64,000 bases of DNA from Flavihumibacter sp. ZG627 (GTDB lineage Bacteria; Bacteroidota; Bacteroidia; Chitinophagales; Chitinophagaceae): positions 1-64,000 of the forward strand of contig NZ_JPHF01000002.1 in the NCBI RefSeq assembly GCF_000814325.1, in the 5' to 3' direction. A program made the translations under genes and the position numbers. A model generated the notes under the pieces. That model was not told the origin of the DNA, searched no databases, and saw only the letters and a program-made list of their open reading frames with translations. Below are positions 34,288 to 42,850 of the stretch, in pieces (the first letter of the stretch is position 1; each line of letters starts with the position of its first letter).

Positions 34288-34805
34288 TTTCCGGCGATGG
34301 TTTTATGGAGAAAATCAAGGTTGTTGGCATCATCCCATTTCCGGTATCCCGGCTCAAAAAATACCAGTTGGTGATTGGCATCAAAGATCAGCGTAGTGGG
34401 TAGTGCCTCTATACCCAGCGACTCTGCATTCTCAACCCTTGTATAAGTGAAGTTGTATTTATTTTCCTGGATGAATTCTTTGATCTGGTCCATATTTTCA
34501 TTGCTTGCAAGCAGGAAGATCATATTTTCTTTTCCGATCAGTTCCTGCGCTTTTTCAATGGAGGGCATTTCCTTCAAACAGGGTTTGCACCAGGTGGCCC
34601 AGATATTAATGAATAATGGTTTCCCTTTATATGCAGATAAATCAATTGGCTGACTGTTCATATCCGTTAGACGGATCTGGGTAATGGAATTCTGTGCCGT
34701 ACTTGATTTGTCCTGCCCGGGCCTTTCATTACAGGCCGCCATCATTAAGAGGCAGAAACAAGTGATAAATAGTACCGAATATTGAAAGGCTCGCATTTTT
34801 ATCAT
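34284..34805 (-). CDS. TlpA-like thioredoxin lipoprotein
   Basis: The protein is a periplasm-facing thiol-disulfide oxidoreductase. It has a lipobox MMAAC (Cys25) and a thioredoxin/AhpC-TSA fold with the active site WCKPC at 72-76 inside INIWATWCKPCLKEMPS. A cis-Pro is seen in EALPTTLIFD. The length, 173 residues, fits the TlpA/ResA family. It is the first gene of a pair with the BNR lipoprotein (ATGA overlap), so the likely client is the CDCC motif of that protein, though cytochrome c or other client proteins are possible. Confidence 0.9.
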   Translation of the reverse strand: MIKMRAFQYSVLFITCFCLLMMAACNERPGQDKSSTAQNSITQIRLTDMNSQPIDLSAYKGKPLFINIWATWCKPCLKEMPSIEKAQELIGKENMIFLLASNENMDQIKEFIQENKYNFTYTRVENAESLGIEALPTTLIFDANHQLVFFEPGYRKWDDANNLDFLHKTIAGK

Positions 34806-34937
34806 TATACCAGGTTGGATTAATCGGGCAAATTATGCAAATTATATATGCGGTGGCCGATCCTGGTTATCATCATAAAATATATTGCTGATAACCTGTC
34901 ATTTCGCTTAATTTTAATATTCATTAATTGCCCCCAT

Positions 34938-35900
34938 ATGAGAAGGTTTCCGTTAGTACCAGCATTACTACTTTTAGTAGTTGCCTTGTTCACCAATTGT
35001 GCATCTCCTTTAGCCGCCAATACACCACCCGAACAGCAGCCAGCTCCTGGTATTGAAGGGCGTTGGGATATTACTATTTATGATGATGGGAAAGTTTATC
35101 CATCCTGGCTGGAAGTTTTCCATTCTGGAACCAAGAGGTTAATTGGTCATTATGTAGGTATTTCCGGCAGTGCAAGGCCCATTTCAAAGATCAATTTCAA
35201 GGATGGCAAGATGAGCTTTATCATTCCACCGCAGTGGGAAGAGGAAGACAATGACTTATCTTTTGAAGCAAGTTTGCAGGGCGATAGCCTGGCGGGCACT
35301 TTGGTTGCTGCCAATGGTAAATCCTATAAATGGAGTGGTCGCAGGGCACCTTCTCTCCATCGTGATAAAGACGTTGTTTGGGGTACACCCATGCAGCTTT
35401 TCAACGGAAAGAACCTGGATGGCTGGCGTGCCATGGGAGATAACCAGTGGGTAGTGGAGTCGGGTGTTTTGAAAAGTCCGCGTTCCGGTGCCAACCTGGT
35501 TACCGAAAAAACCTTCAATGATTTTAAGCTGCATGCCGAGTTCCGTTGCCCCAAGGGTAGCAACAGTGGCCTATATCTTCGCGGCCGGTATGAAGTGCAG
35601 ATAGAAGACAGTAAGGGCAAGGATCCGCAGAAAGATCTGCTGGGTGCCGTATATGGTTTTATCAAACCAAGTGATATGCCGGCCAAAGATGCCGGTGAAT
35701 GGCAGACCTATGATATAACCCTTGTTGGCAGGATGGTTACCATCGTTCTGAATGGCAAGCAGGTTGTTTGTAACCAGGAGATACCCGGTATTACAGGTGG
35801 CGCACTCGATAGCAGGGAAGGAGAACCCGGCCCTATCATGATCCAGGGTGATCATGGTCCTATTGAATTCCGCAAAATTACGATTACTCCCGGCCGTTAG
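34938..35900 (+). CDS. DUF1080 (3-keto-disaccharide hydrolase family) lipoprotein
   Basis: I place the start at ATG 34938 because it gives a good lipoprotein signal (MRRFPLVPALLLLVVALFTN then Cys21). The upstream in-frame ATG at 34848 adds 30 residues with no purpose. The C-terminal half (about 155-320) is a concanavalin-like DUF1080 domain: LFNGKNLDGWRAMGDNQWVV, then SNSGLYLRGRYEVQIEDSKG and GPIMIQGDHGPIEFRKI. Family members hydrolyse or bind modified disaccharides. The N-terminal 110 residues form a separate beta domain. It is 11 bp before rpiA. Confidence 0.82.
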   Translation: MRRFPLVPALLLLVVALFTNCASPLAANTPPEQQPAPGIEGRWDITIYDDGKVYPSWLEVFHSGTKRLIGHYVGISGSARPISKINFKDGKMSFIIPPQWEEEDNDLSFEASLQGDSLAGTLVAANGKSYKWSGRRAPSLHRDKDVVWGTPMQLFNGKNLDGWRAMGDNQWVVESGVLKSPRSGANLVTEKTFNDFKLHAEFRCPKGSNSGLYLRGRYEVQIEDSKGKDPQKDLLGAVYGFIKPSDMPAKDAGEWQTYDITLVGRMVTIVLNGKQVVCNQEIPGITGGALDSREGEPGPIMIQGDHGPIEFRKITITPGR

Positions 35901-35911
35901 TCCATCATAAA

Positions 35912-36586
35912 ATGATCAACCCCAAACATAAAGCAGCCCAGGAAGCAGCATCCTATGTGAAGAGCGGGATGATCATTGGCGTGGGAACAGGATCTACTAC
36001 TGCTTATTTTATCCAGGAACTTGTTAAGCTTTTCCAGCAGGGTATTGACTTTGCGACCATTCCTACTTCAAAGGCAACAGCAGTGATTCTGCAACAATTT
36101 GAATTGCCGGTATTATCCATGGAGGAGGTTTCTACTATTGATCTTACGGTAGATGGTGCCGATGAAATTGATAAGGAATTGCAACTGATCAAAGGTGGGG
36201 GCGGTGCATTGCTACAGGAGAAGATGGTGGCATTTGTTTCAAAGAAATATATAATCATTGCGGATGAATCTAAATGTGTTGAACAGTTAGGGCACTATCC
36301 GCTTCCGGTTGAGGTGATCCCATTTGGATACAAAGCGGTCAAGATGGTTATCGAAAACACCTATGGCATTAAAGTGGTAATGAGAATGAAAGATGGCCAG
36401 CCCTTTATTACTGACCATGGGCACTATATTCTGGATTGTCATTTTAAACGGATTGATGATGCACCTTCTTTGCATAGCCATCTGAATAATATAACGGGTG
36501 TTGTTGATAATGGCCTTTTCCTGAATATGGCCGATGCCGCAATTATTGGTCAATCTGATGGGAAGGTGTTTACTGTGTCAATCTAA
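35912..36586 (+). CDS. rpiA: Ribose-5-phosphate isomerase A
   Basis: The enzyme interconverts ribose 5-phosphate and ribulose 5-phosphate in the pentose phosphate pathway. The phosphate-binding loop GVGTGSTTAYFIQEL (22-36), the catalytic Asp in TVDGADEID (about 79-87) and KGGGGALLQEKMVA (about 94-107) are all conserved. The 224-residue length is standard. It lies 11 bp after the DUF1080 lipoprotein gene and 3 bp before the transporter gene. Confidence 0.96.
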   Translation: MINPKHKAAQEAASYVKSGMIIGVGTGSTTAYFIQELVKLFQQGIDFATIPTSKATAVILQQFELPVLSMEEVSTIDLTVDGADEIDKELQLIKGGGGALLQEKMVAFVSKKYIIIADESKCVEQLGHYPLPVEVIPFGYKAVKMVIENTYGIKVVMRMKDGQPFITDHGHYILDCHFKRIDDAPSLHSHLNNITGVVDNGLFLNMADAAIIGQSDGKVFTVSI

Positions 36587-36589
36587 ACT

Positions 36590-37483
36590 GTGAAGCTTAA
36601 AATTTTCCTTGCATTTACGGCCATTTACCTGATATGGGGTTCTACTTACCTGGCCGCCTATTTTGGACTGGGTAGTATTCCGCCCTACCTCATGTCAGCA
36701 TTGCGATTTACTACAGCAGGGATAATTTTATTGGGCTTGTCTATGTTTAAACGCTACCCCTTACCCACACGAAAGAACATTCTGGTTAATGGATTGGGTG
36801 GTATAATGATGCTGGTTGGGGGAAGTGGTTCCGTATTGTGGGCACAGCAATATATTCCATCCGGACTTGCAGCAATTCTTGTATCTGCCGTACCCATATG
36901 GTTCGTGATTCTGGATCGTAAACAATGGCCACTTTATTTTTCTAATAGGCTTATTATTCTGGGTGTATTGTTAGGTTTTGCTGGTATCATTCTCTTATTT
37001 GGCTCCAATGCCATAAATGCCACTCAAACAAAAGAGGGATATATGACAACCCTGGGAATATTAGTGATAATTGCCGGTACTATTATGTGGACTATCGGTT
37101 CGCTATATACGAAGTATAATTCACCCGACCAGGATGTAACCGTTAGTACGAGTATACAGTTACTTGCTGCGGGTATATTTTGTTTCTGTTTGAGTCCTTT
37201 CCTCGACTCCCTCACCAGTTTTTCATTTGAACAGATTTCCCTGAATGCATGGCTGGCACTATTTTATCTTACCATTTTCGGATCTGTTATAGGATATCTT
37301 TCCTATGTATTTCTTTTATCGGTGAGGCCAGCAGCACAGGTTGGAACACATGCCTATATTAACCCCGTTATCGCCGTGGTACTAGGGGTTATTTTTATAA
37401 AGGAAAACATATCGCTTATCCAAATGATTGCGCTTATTGTGATCCTGGCCAGCGTCGTAATTATTAATCGTAAGACAGCATAA
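36590..37483 (+). CDS. EamA/DMT-family transporter
   Basis: The 297-residue inner-membrane protein has ten predicted TM helices in two EamA repeats. The first repeat starts FTAIYLIWGSTYLAAYFGLG, typical of the RhaT/YedA branch that exports amino acids or other small metabolites. The second has GSVIGYLSYVFLLSVRPAAQVGTHAYINPVIAVVLG-type sequence near residues 225-260. The start is GTG 36590, 3 bp after rpiA. The substrate cannot be told from sequence. Confidence 0.88.
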   Translation: MKLKIFLAFTAIYLIWGSTYLAAYFGLGSIPPYLMSALRFTTAGIILLGLSMFKRYPLPTRKNILVNGLGGIMMLVGGSGSVLWAQQYIPSGLAAILVSAVPIWFVILDRKQWPLYFSNRLIILGVLLGFAGIILLFGSNAINATQTKEGYMTTLGILVIIAGTIMWTIGSLYTKYNSPDQDVTVSTSIQLLAAGIFCFCLSPFLDSLTSFSFEQISLNAWLALFYLTIFGSVIGYLSYVFLLSVRPAAQVGTHAYINPVIAVVLGVIFIKENISLIQMIALIVILASVVIINRKTA

Positions 37484-37484
37484 C

Positions 37485-40031
37485 TCAAATAATATCTGCC
37501 GTTTTTGGTGGCGCGTTCAAAATACTCCTGCTGTTAAATAAACCTATCATTACTGTGAGCGCAGATATGCTCAGGAAGATCAATAATGTGGGCAATACGG
37601 GAGGGGCAAAAACGGTCTTGAAACTGAACACGGCAAGAGCCCATCCCCCGGCTAATGCAAGCAAAATTCCTGTAATGGCAGCCAGTGCCCCCAGGAAGAA
37701 ATATTCCAATGCAGTAATTGTAAGCACCTGCCTGCGACTGGCACCAAGAGTCCTTAATAGAACTGTTTCCTGTATCCGCTGGTACTTACTGATAAGGATG
37801 GATGCGATCAATACCACCAGTCCCGTTGCAATACTGAAGCCGCCAATGAACCTAATGACGAAGGCAATTTTTGAAAGTATATCATCCACCACGCTGAGGA
37901 TAAGTCCGAGGTCTATCATTGATACTGTTGGATAAGCACTCACCACGGCACGCTGGAATGATGCAGATGATTCTTTTGATGGCACCCTGGTAATAAGTAC
38001 ATGAAATTTGGGAGCAGATTCAAGTACACCCTTTGGGAAGATAACCCTGAAATTGGTTTGCACGCGGTTCCAGTCCACTTTCCTCAGACTTCCCACAACA
38101 GTAGATACCAATGCTCCCTGCACATTGAATACAATAGTATCCCCAATCCCCACATGCAGGCGTTTAGCATAGCCATCTTCCATGGATATGCGAACATCTG
38201 TATCAGATGGTGCTACAGTTTGTAATTTGCCTTCCAGGAGCGTTTCAGTATCGGTTAAACTATCACGGTAGGTTGAACGCACTTCCCCTTCAAATGCCCA
38301 GCGTGGAAGGTCTAAAGTACTGTCCTGCCTTGCCATGGTAGCAGTAATACCATTTATCTCCTCAATACGCATGGTAACTATTGGAACTTCCTGGATAACA
38401 GGTAAGTTAAACTTCCGGGTAATGGCGGCAATCGGTTCCTTCTGTTCTGGCTGGATATCAAAGATCACCATGTTGGGTTGGTTTTCGCTTGATGAGAGCG
38501 CTACCTTATTAGTGAGCAGGTGTTGAACAAAAAACAGCAGGCAGATAAATGTTGTTCCAAGGCCTATGGCAACTACCAGTATCACTGTTTGGTTATGGGG
38601 ACGGAAGAGATTCGCAAATCCCTGTCGCCACAAATAGCTCCATGATTCAGGAAAATACTTCCTGGTTACCCACATGATAAGCCATGCCATACCTGCAAGA
38701 ATTCCAAAGGCGGCCAGCACACCAATGGTGAAAACAACGGCCTGCATCCAGTTATTCATCTGAAGCCAGCTAAAGCCAAGAACGAATGCGAGGATCAGCA
38801 GGTAAACCAGCCACTGCAAAGGATCGCGTAAAAACCTGTTCTTTGTTTCTGTTATCCGAAGTGTATTCAGCGGGGCTATATTTCTGATGGATGATAGTGG
38901 TAACAAGGAGAATAAAACCGAGATCAGTAATCCCACAAATATGCCTTGTGCAATTGCTTTCCAGGAGATCTGCATGGTGATATCAACCGGAAGGAAATCT
39001 TCCAATACTGCCGGTAACAAAAATTGAATGGCAGTTCCGGCAATTGCTCCCGCTATTGAACCAAGTAATCCCAGCAAGCTGACCTGTATCAGATAAATCA
39101 GGAACGCTTGTTTTCCTGTAGCACCGAGGCAGCGGAGCACTGCAATGGAGTTCAGTTTTTCCCTGATATAAATATGGATGGCACTTGCAACGCCGATACA
39201 TCCAAGTAACAGTGCAATAAAACTGACCAGGTTCATGAAGGAGGTAAAATCTTCGAATGAATTGCCTGTATTGTTTTTTGCAGCTTCAACTGTATCAATA
39301 TCAAATCCTGCATCTTCAATGCGGGGTTCAATTTTCTCTACGAGCGCATTTATATCAACAGGGTTATCGTATTTGAAATAATAGCTGTAGTTGATCCGAC
39401 TGCCGCGCTGCGATAAACCTGTTGCCGCTAAATAACGTAAAGGGATAAATATTCCCGGGGCTACAGCTGCAGAGAATCCGGTTTTACCTGGTACCTTATC
39501 AATCTCGCCTGCAATGGTAAATGTTAGTTCACCGATCTTTATTGAATCCCCCAGTTTCGCCTGGTATTGAAGCATAAGGGTTTTATCAACCAGGGCCTGT
39601 TGCGCTGCCTGGTATGTTTTAGCTGCATTTACCGGGTTGGTTCGAATGCTTCCATAAAAAGGATAATTACCTTCTACGGCCCTTATCTGTACCAGTCTTG
39701 TTCCTCCTGTGCGAAGGAAATAGACCATCGATGCAAAACTTTGCTCTGTAGCTTTCTGGTCGCCGATAGAATCGAGTAATGGTTGCAAAGCATCTCCCGC
39801 AGGTATATTGGCTTCAATCACAAGGTCGGCTCCCAGCAATTCTTTTGCCTGTTTGTCGATATCCCCCTGTACTGTATATCGCAATGAATAAATAGCAACC
39901 AGCGCTGCAATACCTAGTATGATGGAGGAAATAAAAAGTAGCAACCTTGATCGGCTCCTTCTGCTATCGTGCCATGCCATGCGGAAGAGCCAGGCAAAAT
40001 TCAATCGTCCTTTGTTACTGTACTGGCTCAT
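37485..40031 (-). CDS. ABC transporter permease, FtsX/YbbP type
   Basis: The 848-residue product has the YbbP layout: an N-terminal TM helix, a periplasmic domain of about 210 residues, three TM helices (about 265-375), further TM helices at about 405-455 and 475-505, a second periplasmic domain, and three C-terminal TM helices (about 725-835). FtsX domains surround each helix group. Such proteins act as mechanotransmission or lipoprotein/lipid release machines rather than pores. It overlaps its ATPase partner by 4 bp (ATGA) and is convergent, 1 bp apart, with the EamA gene. Confidence 0.9.
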   Translation of the reverse strand: MSQYSNKGRLNFAWLFRMAWHDSRRSRSRLLLFISSIILGIAALVAIYSLRYTVQGDIDKQAKELLGADLVIEANIPAGDALQPLLDSIGDQKATEQSFASMVYFLRTGGTRLVQIRAVEGNYPFYGSIRTNPVNAAKTYQAAQQALVDKTLMLQYQAKLGDSIKIGELTFTIAGEIDKVPGKTGFSAAVAPGIFIPLRYLAATGLSQRGSRINYSYYFKYDNPVDINALVEKIEPRIEDAGFDIDTVEAAKNNTGNSFEDFTSFMNLVSFIALLLGCIGVASAIHIYIREKLNSIAVLRCLGATGKQAFLIYLIQVSLLGLLGSIAGAIAGTAIQFLLPAVLEDFLPVDITMQISWKAIAQGIFVGLLISVLFSLLPLSSIRNIAPLNTLRITETKNRFLRDPLQWLVYLLILAFVLGFSWLQMNNWMQAVVFTIGVLAAFGILAGMAWLIMWVTRKYFPESWSYLWRQGFANLFRPHNQTVILVVAIGLGTTFICLLFFVQHLLTNKVALSSSENQPNMVIFDIQPEQKEPIAAITRKFNLPVIQEVPIVTMRIEEINGITATMARQDSTLDLPRWAFEGEVRSTYRDSLTDTETLLEGKLQTVAPSDTDVRISMEDGYAKRLHVGIGDTIVFNVQGALVSTVVGSLRKVDWNRVQTNFRVIFPKGVLESAPKFHVLITRVPSKESSASFQRAVVSAYPTVSMIDLGLILSVVDDILSKIAFVIRFIGGFSIATGLVVLIASILISKYQRIQETVLLRTLGASRRQVLTITALEYFFLGALAAITGILLALAGGWALAVFSFKTVFAPPVLPTLLIFLSISALTVMIGLFNSRSILNAPPKTADII

Positions 40032-40741
40032 AAGGTAAGATCATTGTTGATGAAAGTTTCCTGGTCAGAAATGATGGAACCTCCCTTCAGTTTAATGATG
40101 CGACCCGTGCGTGCCGCCAGTTCCAGGTCATGAGTAACGATTATAAGTGTAGTGCCCGCTTCCTGGTTGAGATCAAATAATAAACGGATGATCTTCTCAC
40201 TTGTTTCTGCATCAAGATTGCCCGTGGGTTCGTCGGCAAACAATATTTTTGGTTGTGTTGAAAAGGCCCTGGCTATGGATACCCGCTGTTGTTCACCGCC
40301 CGATAATTGGGAAGGGTAGTGCTGCACCCTTTCTTTGAGACCAACTTTATCTAAGAGGGCAAGCGCCCTGCTGCGGATATTTTTTTCTCCTCTCAGTTCC
40401 AATGGAACCATAACATTTTCAAGTGCAGTGAGGGTTGGTAACAGCTGGAAATTCTGGAAGATAAATCCAACATACTGGTTCCTGATCCTTGCAAGCTCAT
40501 CTTCCGAAAGGTTATTAAGGAGAATATTATTGAGGTGAACTGTCCCTTCACTGCTGCGATCAAGTCCCGCACATAATCCAAGTAAAGTTGATTTTCCACT
40601 GCCTGATGGCCCTACAATTGCCATGGTGGCACCAGCCTCTACGGAGAAGTTAACATCTTTTAATACAGTGGTCGATCTTCCCGCCCCTTCATATGTTTTA
40701 CTTAAATGTGCTGTTTCGAGTATTGTTTCGGCCATAAACAT
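40028..40741 (-). CDS. ABC transporter ATPase, YbbA/LolD type
   Basis: The ATPase partner of the FtsX-like permease. Walker A GPSGSGKST, Q-loop QNFQLLPTLTALEN, signature LSGGEQQRVSIARA, Walker B ILFADEPTGNLD and H-loop THD are all present. The QLLPTLTALENVMVPL stretch marks the LolD/MacB/YbbA group. It is transcribed first of the pair and lies opposite to the tesA-like gene, with a 50-bp divergent promoter region between them. Confidence 0.93.
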   Translation of the reverse strand: MFMAETILETAHLSKTYEGAGRSTTVLKDVNFSVEAGATMAIVGPSGSGKSTLLGLCAGLDRSSEGTVHLNNILLNNLSEDELARIRNQYVGFIFQNFQLLPTLTALENVMVPLELRGEKNIRSRALALLDKVGLKERVQHYPSQLSGGEQQRVSIARAFSTQPKILFADEPTGNLDAETSEKIIRLLFDLNQEAGTTLIIVTHDLELAARTGRIIKLKGGSIISDQETFINNDLTL

Positions 40742-40791
40742 CCTTATTCTTTAATAATATTGCGCTAATTTATCATTTAATACAACAGTTG

Positions 40792-41475
40792 ATGACGAGA
40801 ACATTGTTAATATACCTGCTATCTCTCCTGATTGTTTCAGGTATAGGCGCCTGTGGTAGTTCTGCAGACAAGTCCCCCGATGATAACCAGCAAGCAACCG
40901 AAAAAGTTGCTGAGCCGGTTGATTCATTAAAGACCATTCTCTTTTTTGGTAATAGTCTCACGGCTGGGTACGGGCTTGATCCCGTGGAAGCCTTCCCTGC
41001 ACTGATCCAATTAAAAATTGATTCACTTAAGCTGCCTTATAAAGTGATCAACGGTGGATTAAGTGGTGAAACCACATCGGGTGGTAAAACCAGAATTGAT
41101 TGGTTATTGCGTCAGAAGATCGATGTATTTATTCTTGAGCTGGGTGCTAATGATGGACTTCGTGGTATCCCTGTAAAAGAAACCAAACAGAACCTGCAGG
41201 CTATCATTGACCAGGTGAAATCAAAATATCCTGAAGTGAAACTGGTGCTTGCGGGTATGCATGTTCCGCCTAATATGGGCGCAGCTTATGCCAAAGAGTT
41301 CCATGCTATATATTCAGATATCGCCAAAAAGAATGAAATGACCCTGATACCGTTTCTTTTAGAAGGCGTTGGGGGTAATCCTGAATTGAACCAGGGAGAC
41401 GGCATACATCCAACGGCAGAGGGGCATAAGATAGTAGCCGATGAAGTTTGGAAATATCTCCAACCGATACTTTAA
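40792..41475 (+). CDS. tesA: SGNH arylesterase/lysophospholipase (TesA-like)
   Basis: An exported GDSL/SGNH hydrolase like E. coli TesA, which cleaves acyl-CoA, lysophospholipid or aryl ester bonds in the periplasm. I use ATG 40792 rather than the TTG just before it; this gives a lipoprotein signal with Cys21 (SGIGAC), so the protein is membrane-anchored. Block I is FFGNSLTAGYG with Ser55, block III is LGANDGLRG with Asn120, and block V is DGIHP with Asp203 and His206. It is divergent from ybbA-ybbP, the same arrangement as in E. coli. Confidence 0.9.
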   Translation: MTRTLLIYLLSLLIVSGIGACGSSADKSPDDNQQATEKVAEPVDSLKTILFFGNSLTAGYGLDPVEAFPALIQLKIDSLKLPYKVINGGLSGETTSGGKTRIDWLLRQKIDVFILELGANDGLRGIPVKETKQNLQAIIDQVKSKYPEVKLVLAGMHVPPNMGAAYAKEFHAIYSDIAKKNEMTLIPFLLEGVGGNPELNQGDGIHPTAEGHKIVADEVWKYLQPIL

Positions 41476-41485
41476 TATATAGAAC

Positions 41486-42553
41486 ATGTCTTCATTATTT
41501 TCTCCTTTAACCATCAGAAGTCTAACACTCCGCAACAGGGTAGTGGTATCACCTATGTGCCAGTATTCAGCAAAGGATGGATTCGCCAATGACTGGCACC
41601 TCGTGCATCTTGGTGCTATGGCAGTTGGGGGCGCTGCACTTGTTTTCGTGGAGGCTACCGGTGTATCACCCGAAGGCAGAATTACCCCGGGTTGTTTGGG
41701 TATCTGGCATGATGAACATATTAATATGCTGAAACGTATCGCAGTTTTTATTGAGCAACAGGGAGCAATACCTGGTATTCAACTGGCGCATGCGGGCAGA
41801 AAAGCATCTCATGATTTACCCTGGAAAGGTGCTGCCCAATTAAAGGAAGAGGAAGGCGGATGGACAACAGTAGCGCCAAGTGCTATCGCATTCAGTGAGG
41901 GCGAACTGCCACCCATTGCCTTAGATAATGCAGGTATACTAAAAGTGGTAGAGGATTTTAGCAAGGCCACTCAAAGGGCGCTGGATGCCGGATTTAAAAT
42001 TGTCGAAATCCATGCTGCACATGGATATTTATTGAATGAGTTCCTTTCTCCTTTGAGTAATCAAAGAACCGATGAGTATGGTGGATCTTTTGATAACCGT
42101 ATTCGCTTATTGCTAAAGGTTATAGAAGCTGTGCAGAAGGTTTGGCCGAAATCACTTCCATTGTTCGTCAGGATCTCCGCAACTGATTGGGTAGAAGGTG
42201 GCTGGACGATCAACGATTCTGTTAAGCTGGGCACGATCCTTAAAGAGAAAGGTGTTGATCTGATAGATTGTTCTTCGGGTGGAAATGATGCCAGTGCAAG
42301 AATTCCCCTGCAACCAGGCTACCAGGTACGTTTTGCAGAAGCCGTGCGTGAAACAGGTATCATGACGGGGGCGGTTGGATTGATCACTGAAGCAAAGCAG
42401 GCTGAATCAATAATCAGGGAAGGTAAGGCTGATCTTGTTTTCCTTGCAAGGGAGATGTTGCGCAATCCGCATTTCGCGTACTATGCGGCAAATGAATTAG
42501 ACGCAGAGCACCTATGGCCAAACCAGTACTTAAGAGCAAGGTTTAAAAAATAA
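41486..42553 (+). CDS. Old Yellow Enzyme, YqjM-like
   Basis: An FMN-dependent ene-reductase that reduces activated C=C bonds with NADPH, thought to detoxify electrophiles. The N-terminus LFSPLTIRSLTLRNRVVVSP and MCQYSAKDGFANDWHLVHLG are typical of the YqjM (thermophilic-like) class, including the FMN-tuning Cys in SPMCQY. HAGRKAS and HAAHGYLLNEFLSPLSN supply substrate and FMN contacts. At 355 residues it is complete. It lies 10 bp after the tesA-like gene. Confidence 0.94.
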   Translation: MSSLFSPLTIRSLTLRNRVVVSPMCQYSAKDGFANDWHLVHLGAMAVGGAALVFVEATGVSPEGRITPGCLGIWHDEHINMLKRIAVFIEQQGAIPGIQLAHAGRKASHDLPWKGAAQLKEEEGGWTTVAPSAIAFSEGELPPIALDNAGILKVVEDFSKATQRALDAGFKIVEIHAAHGYLLNEFLSPLSNQRTDEYGGSFDNRIRLLLKVIEAVQKVWPKSLPLFVRISATDWVEGGWTINDSVKLGTILKEKGVDLIDCSSGGNDASARIPLQPGYQVRFAEAVRETGIMTGAVGLITEAKQAESIIREGKADLVFLAREMLRNPHFAYYAANELDAEHLWPNQYLRARFKK

Positions 42554-42558
42554 TTACT

Positions 42559-42843
42559 ATGGACCTTATGCAGTTTCTTACAACTATCCAGGATAATCAG
42601 ATGCCGGAAGGAATTTCTGTTTATCTGCAATCACTTTGGTATGCAGGTAATGATAATTGGGAGAAGGCACACGAGCTTATACAGGACCTGCCGGGAAAGG
42701 ATGCTGCCATATTGCATGCCTACCTTCACCGCGTGGAGGGTGATCAATGGAATGCTGGCTATTGGTATGATAAGGCAGGCGAAAAAATGCCTGATTATTC
42801 CACAAAGAAAGAATGGGAATTATTGGTGAATAGATATTTGTGA
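42559..42843 (+). CDS. Small hypothetical protein
   Basis: The 94-residue soluble product has no signal peptide. It is helical and Trp/Tyr-rich, with the segment SLWYAGNDNWEKAHELIQDL followed by DAAILHAYLHRVEGDQWNAG, which looks like a pair of TPR-like helices. The family is known only as hypothetical, and its role is unknown. It lies 5 bp after the Old Yellow Enzyme gene, so the two are surely co-transcribed. Confidence 0.75.
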   Translation: MDLMQFLTTIQDNQMPEGISVYLQSLWYAGNDNWEKAHELIQDLPGKDAAILHAYLHRVEGDQWNAGYWYDKAGEKMPDYSTKKEWELLVNRYL

Positions 42844-42850
42844 TTGATAA

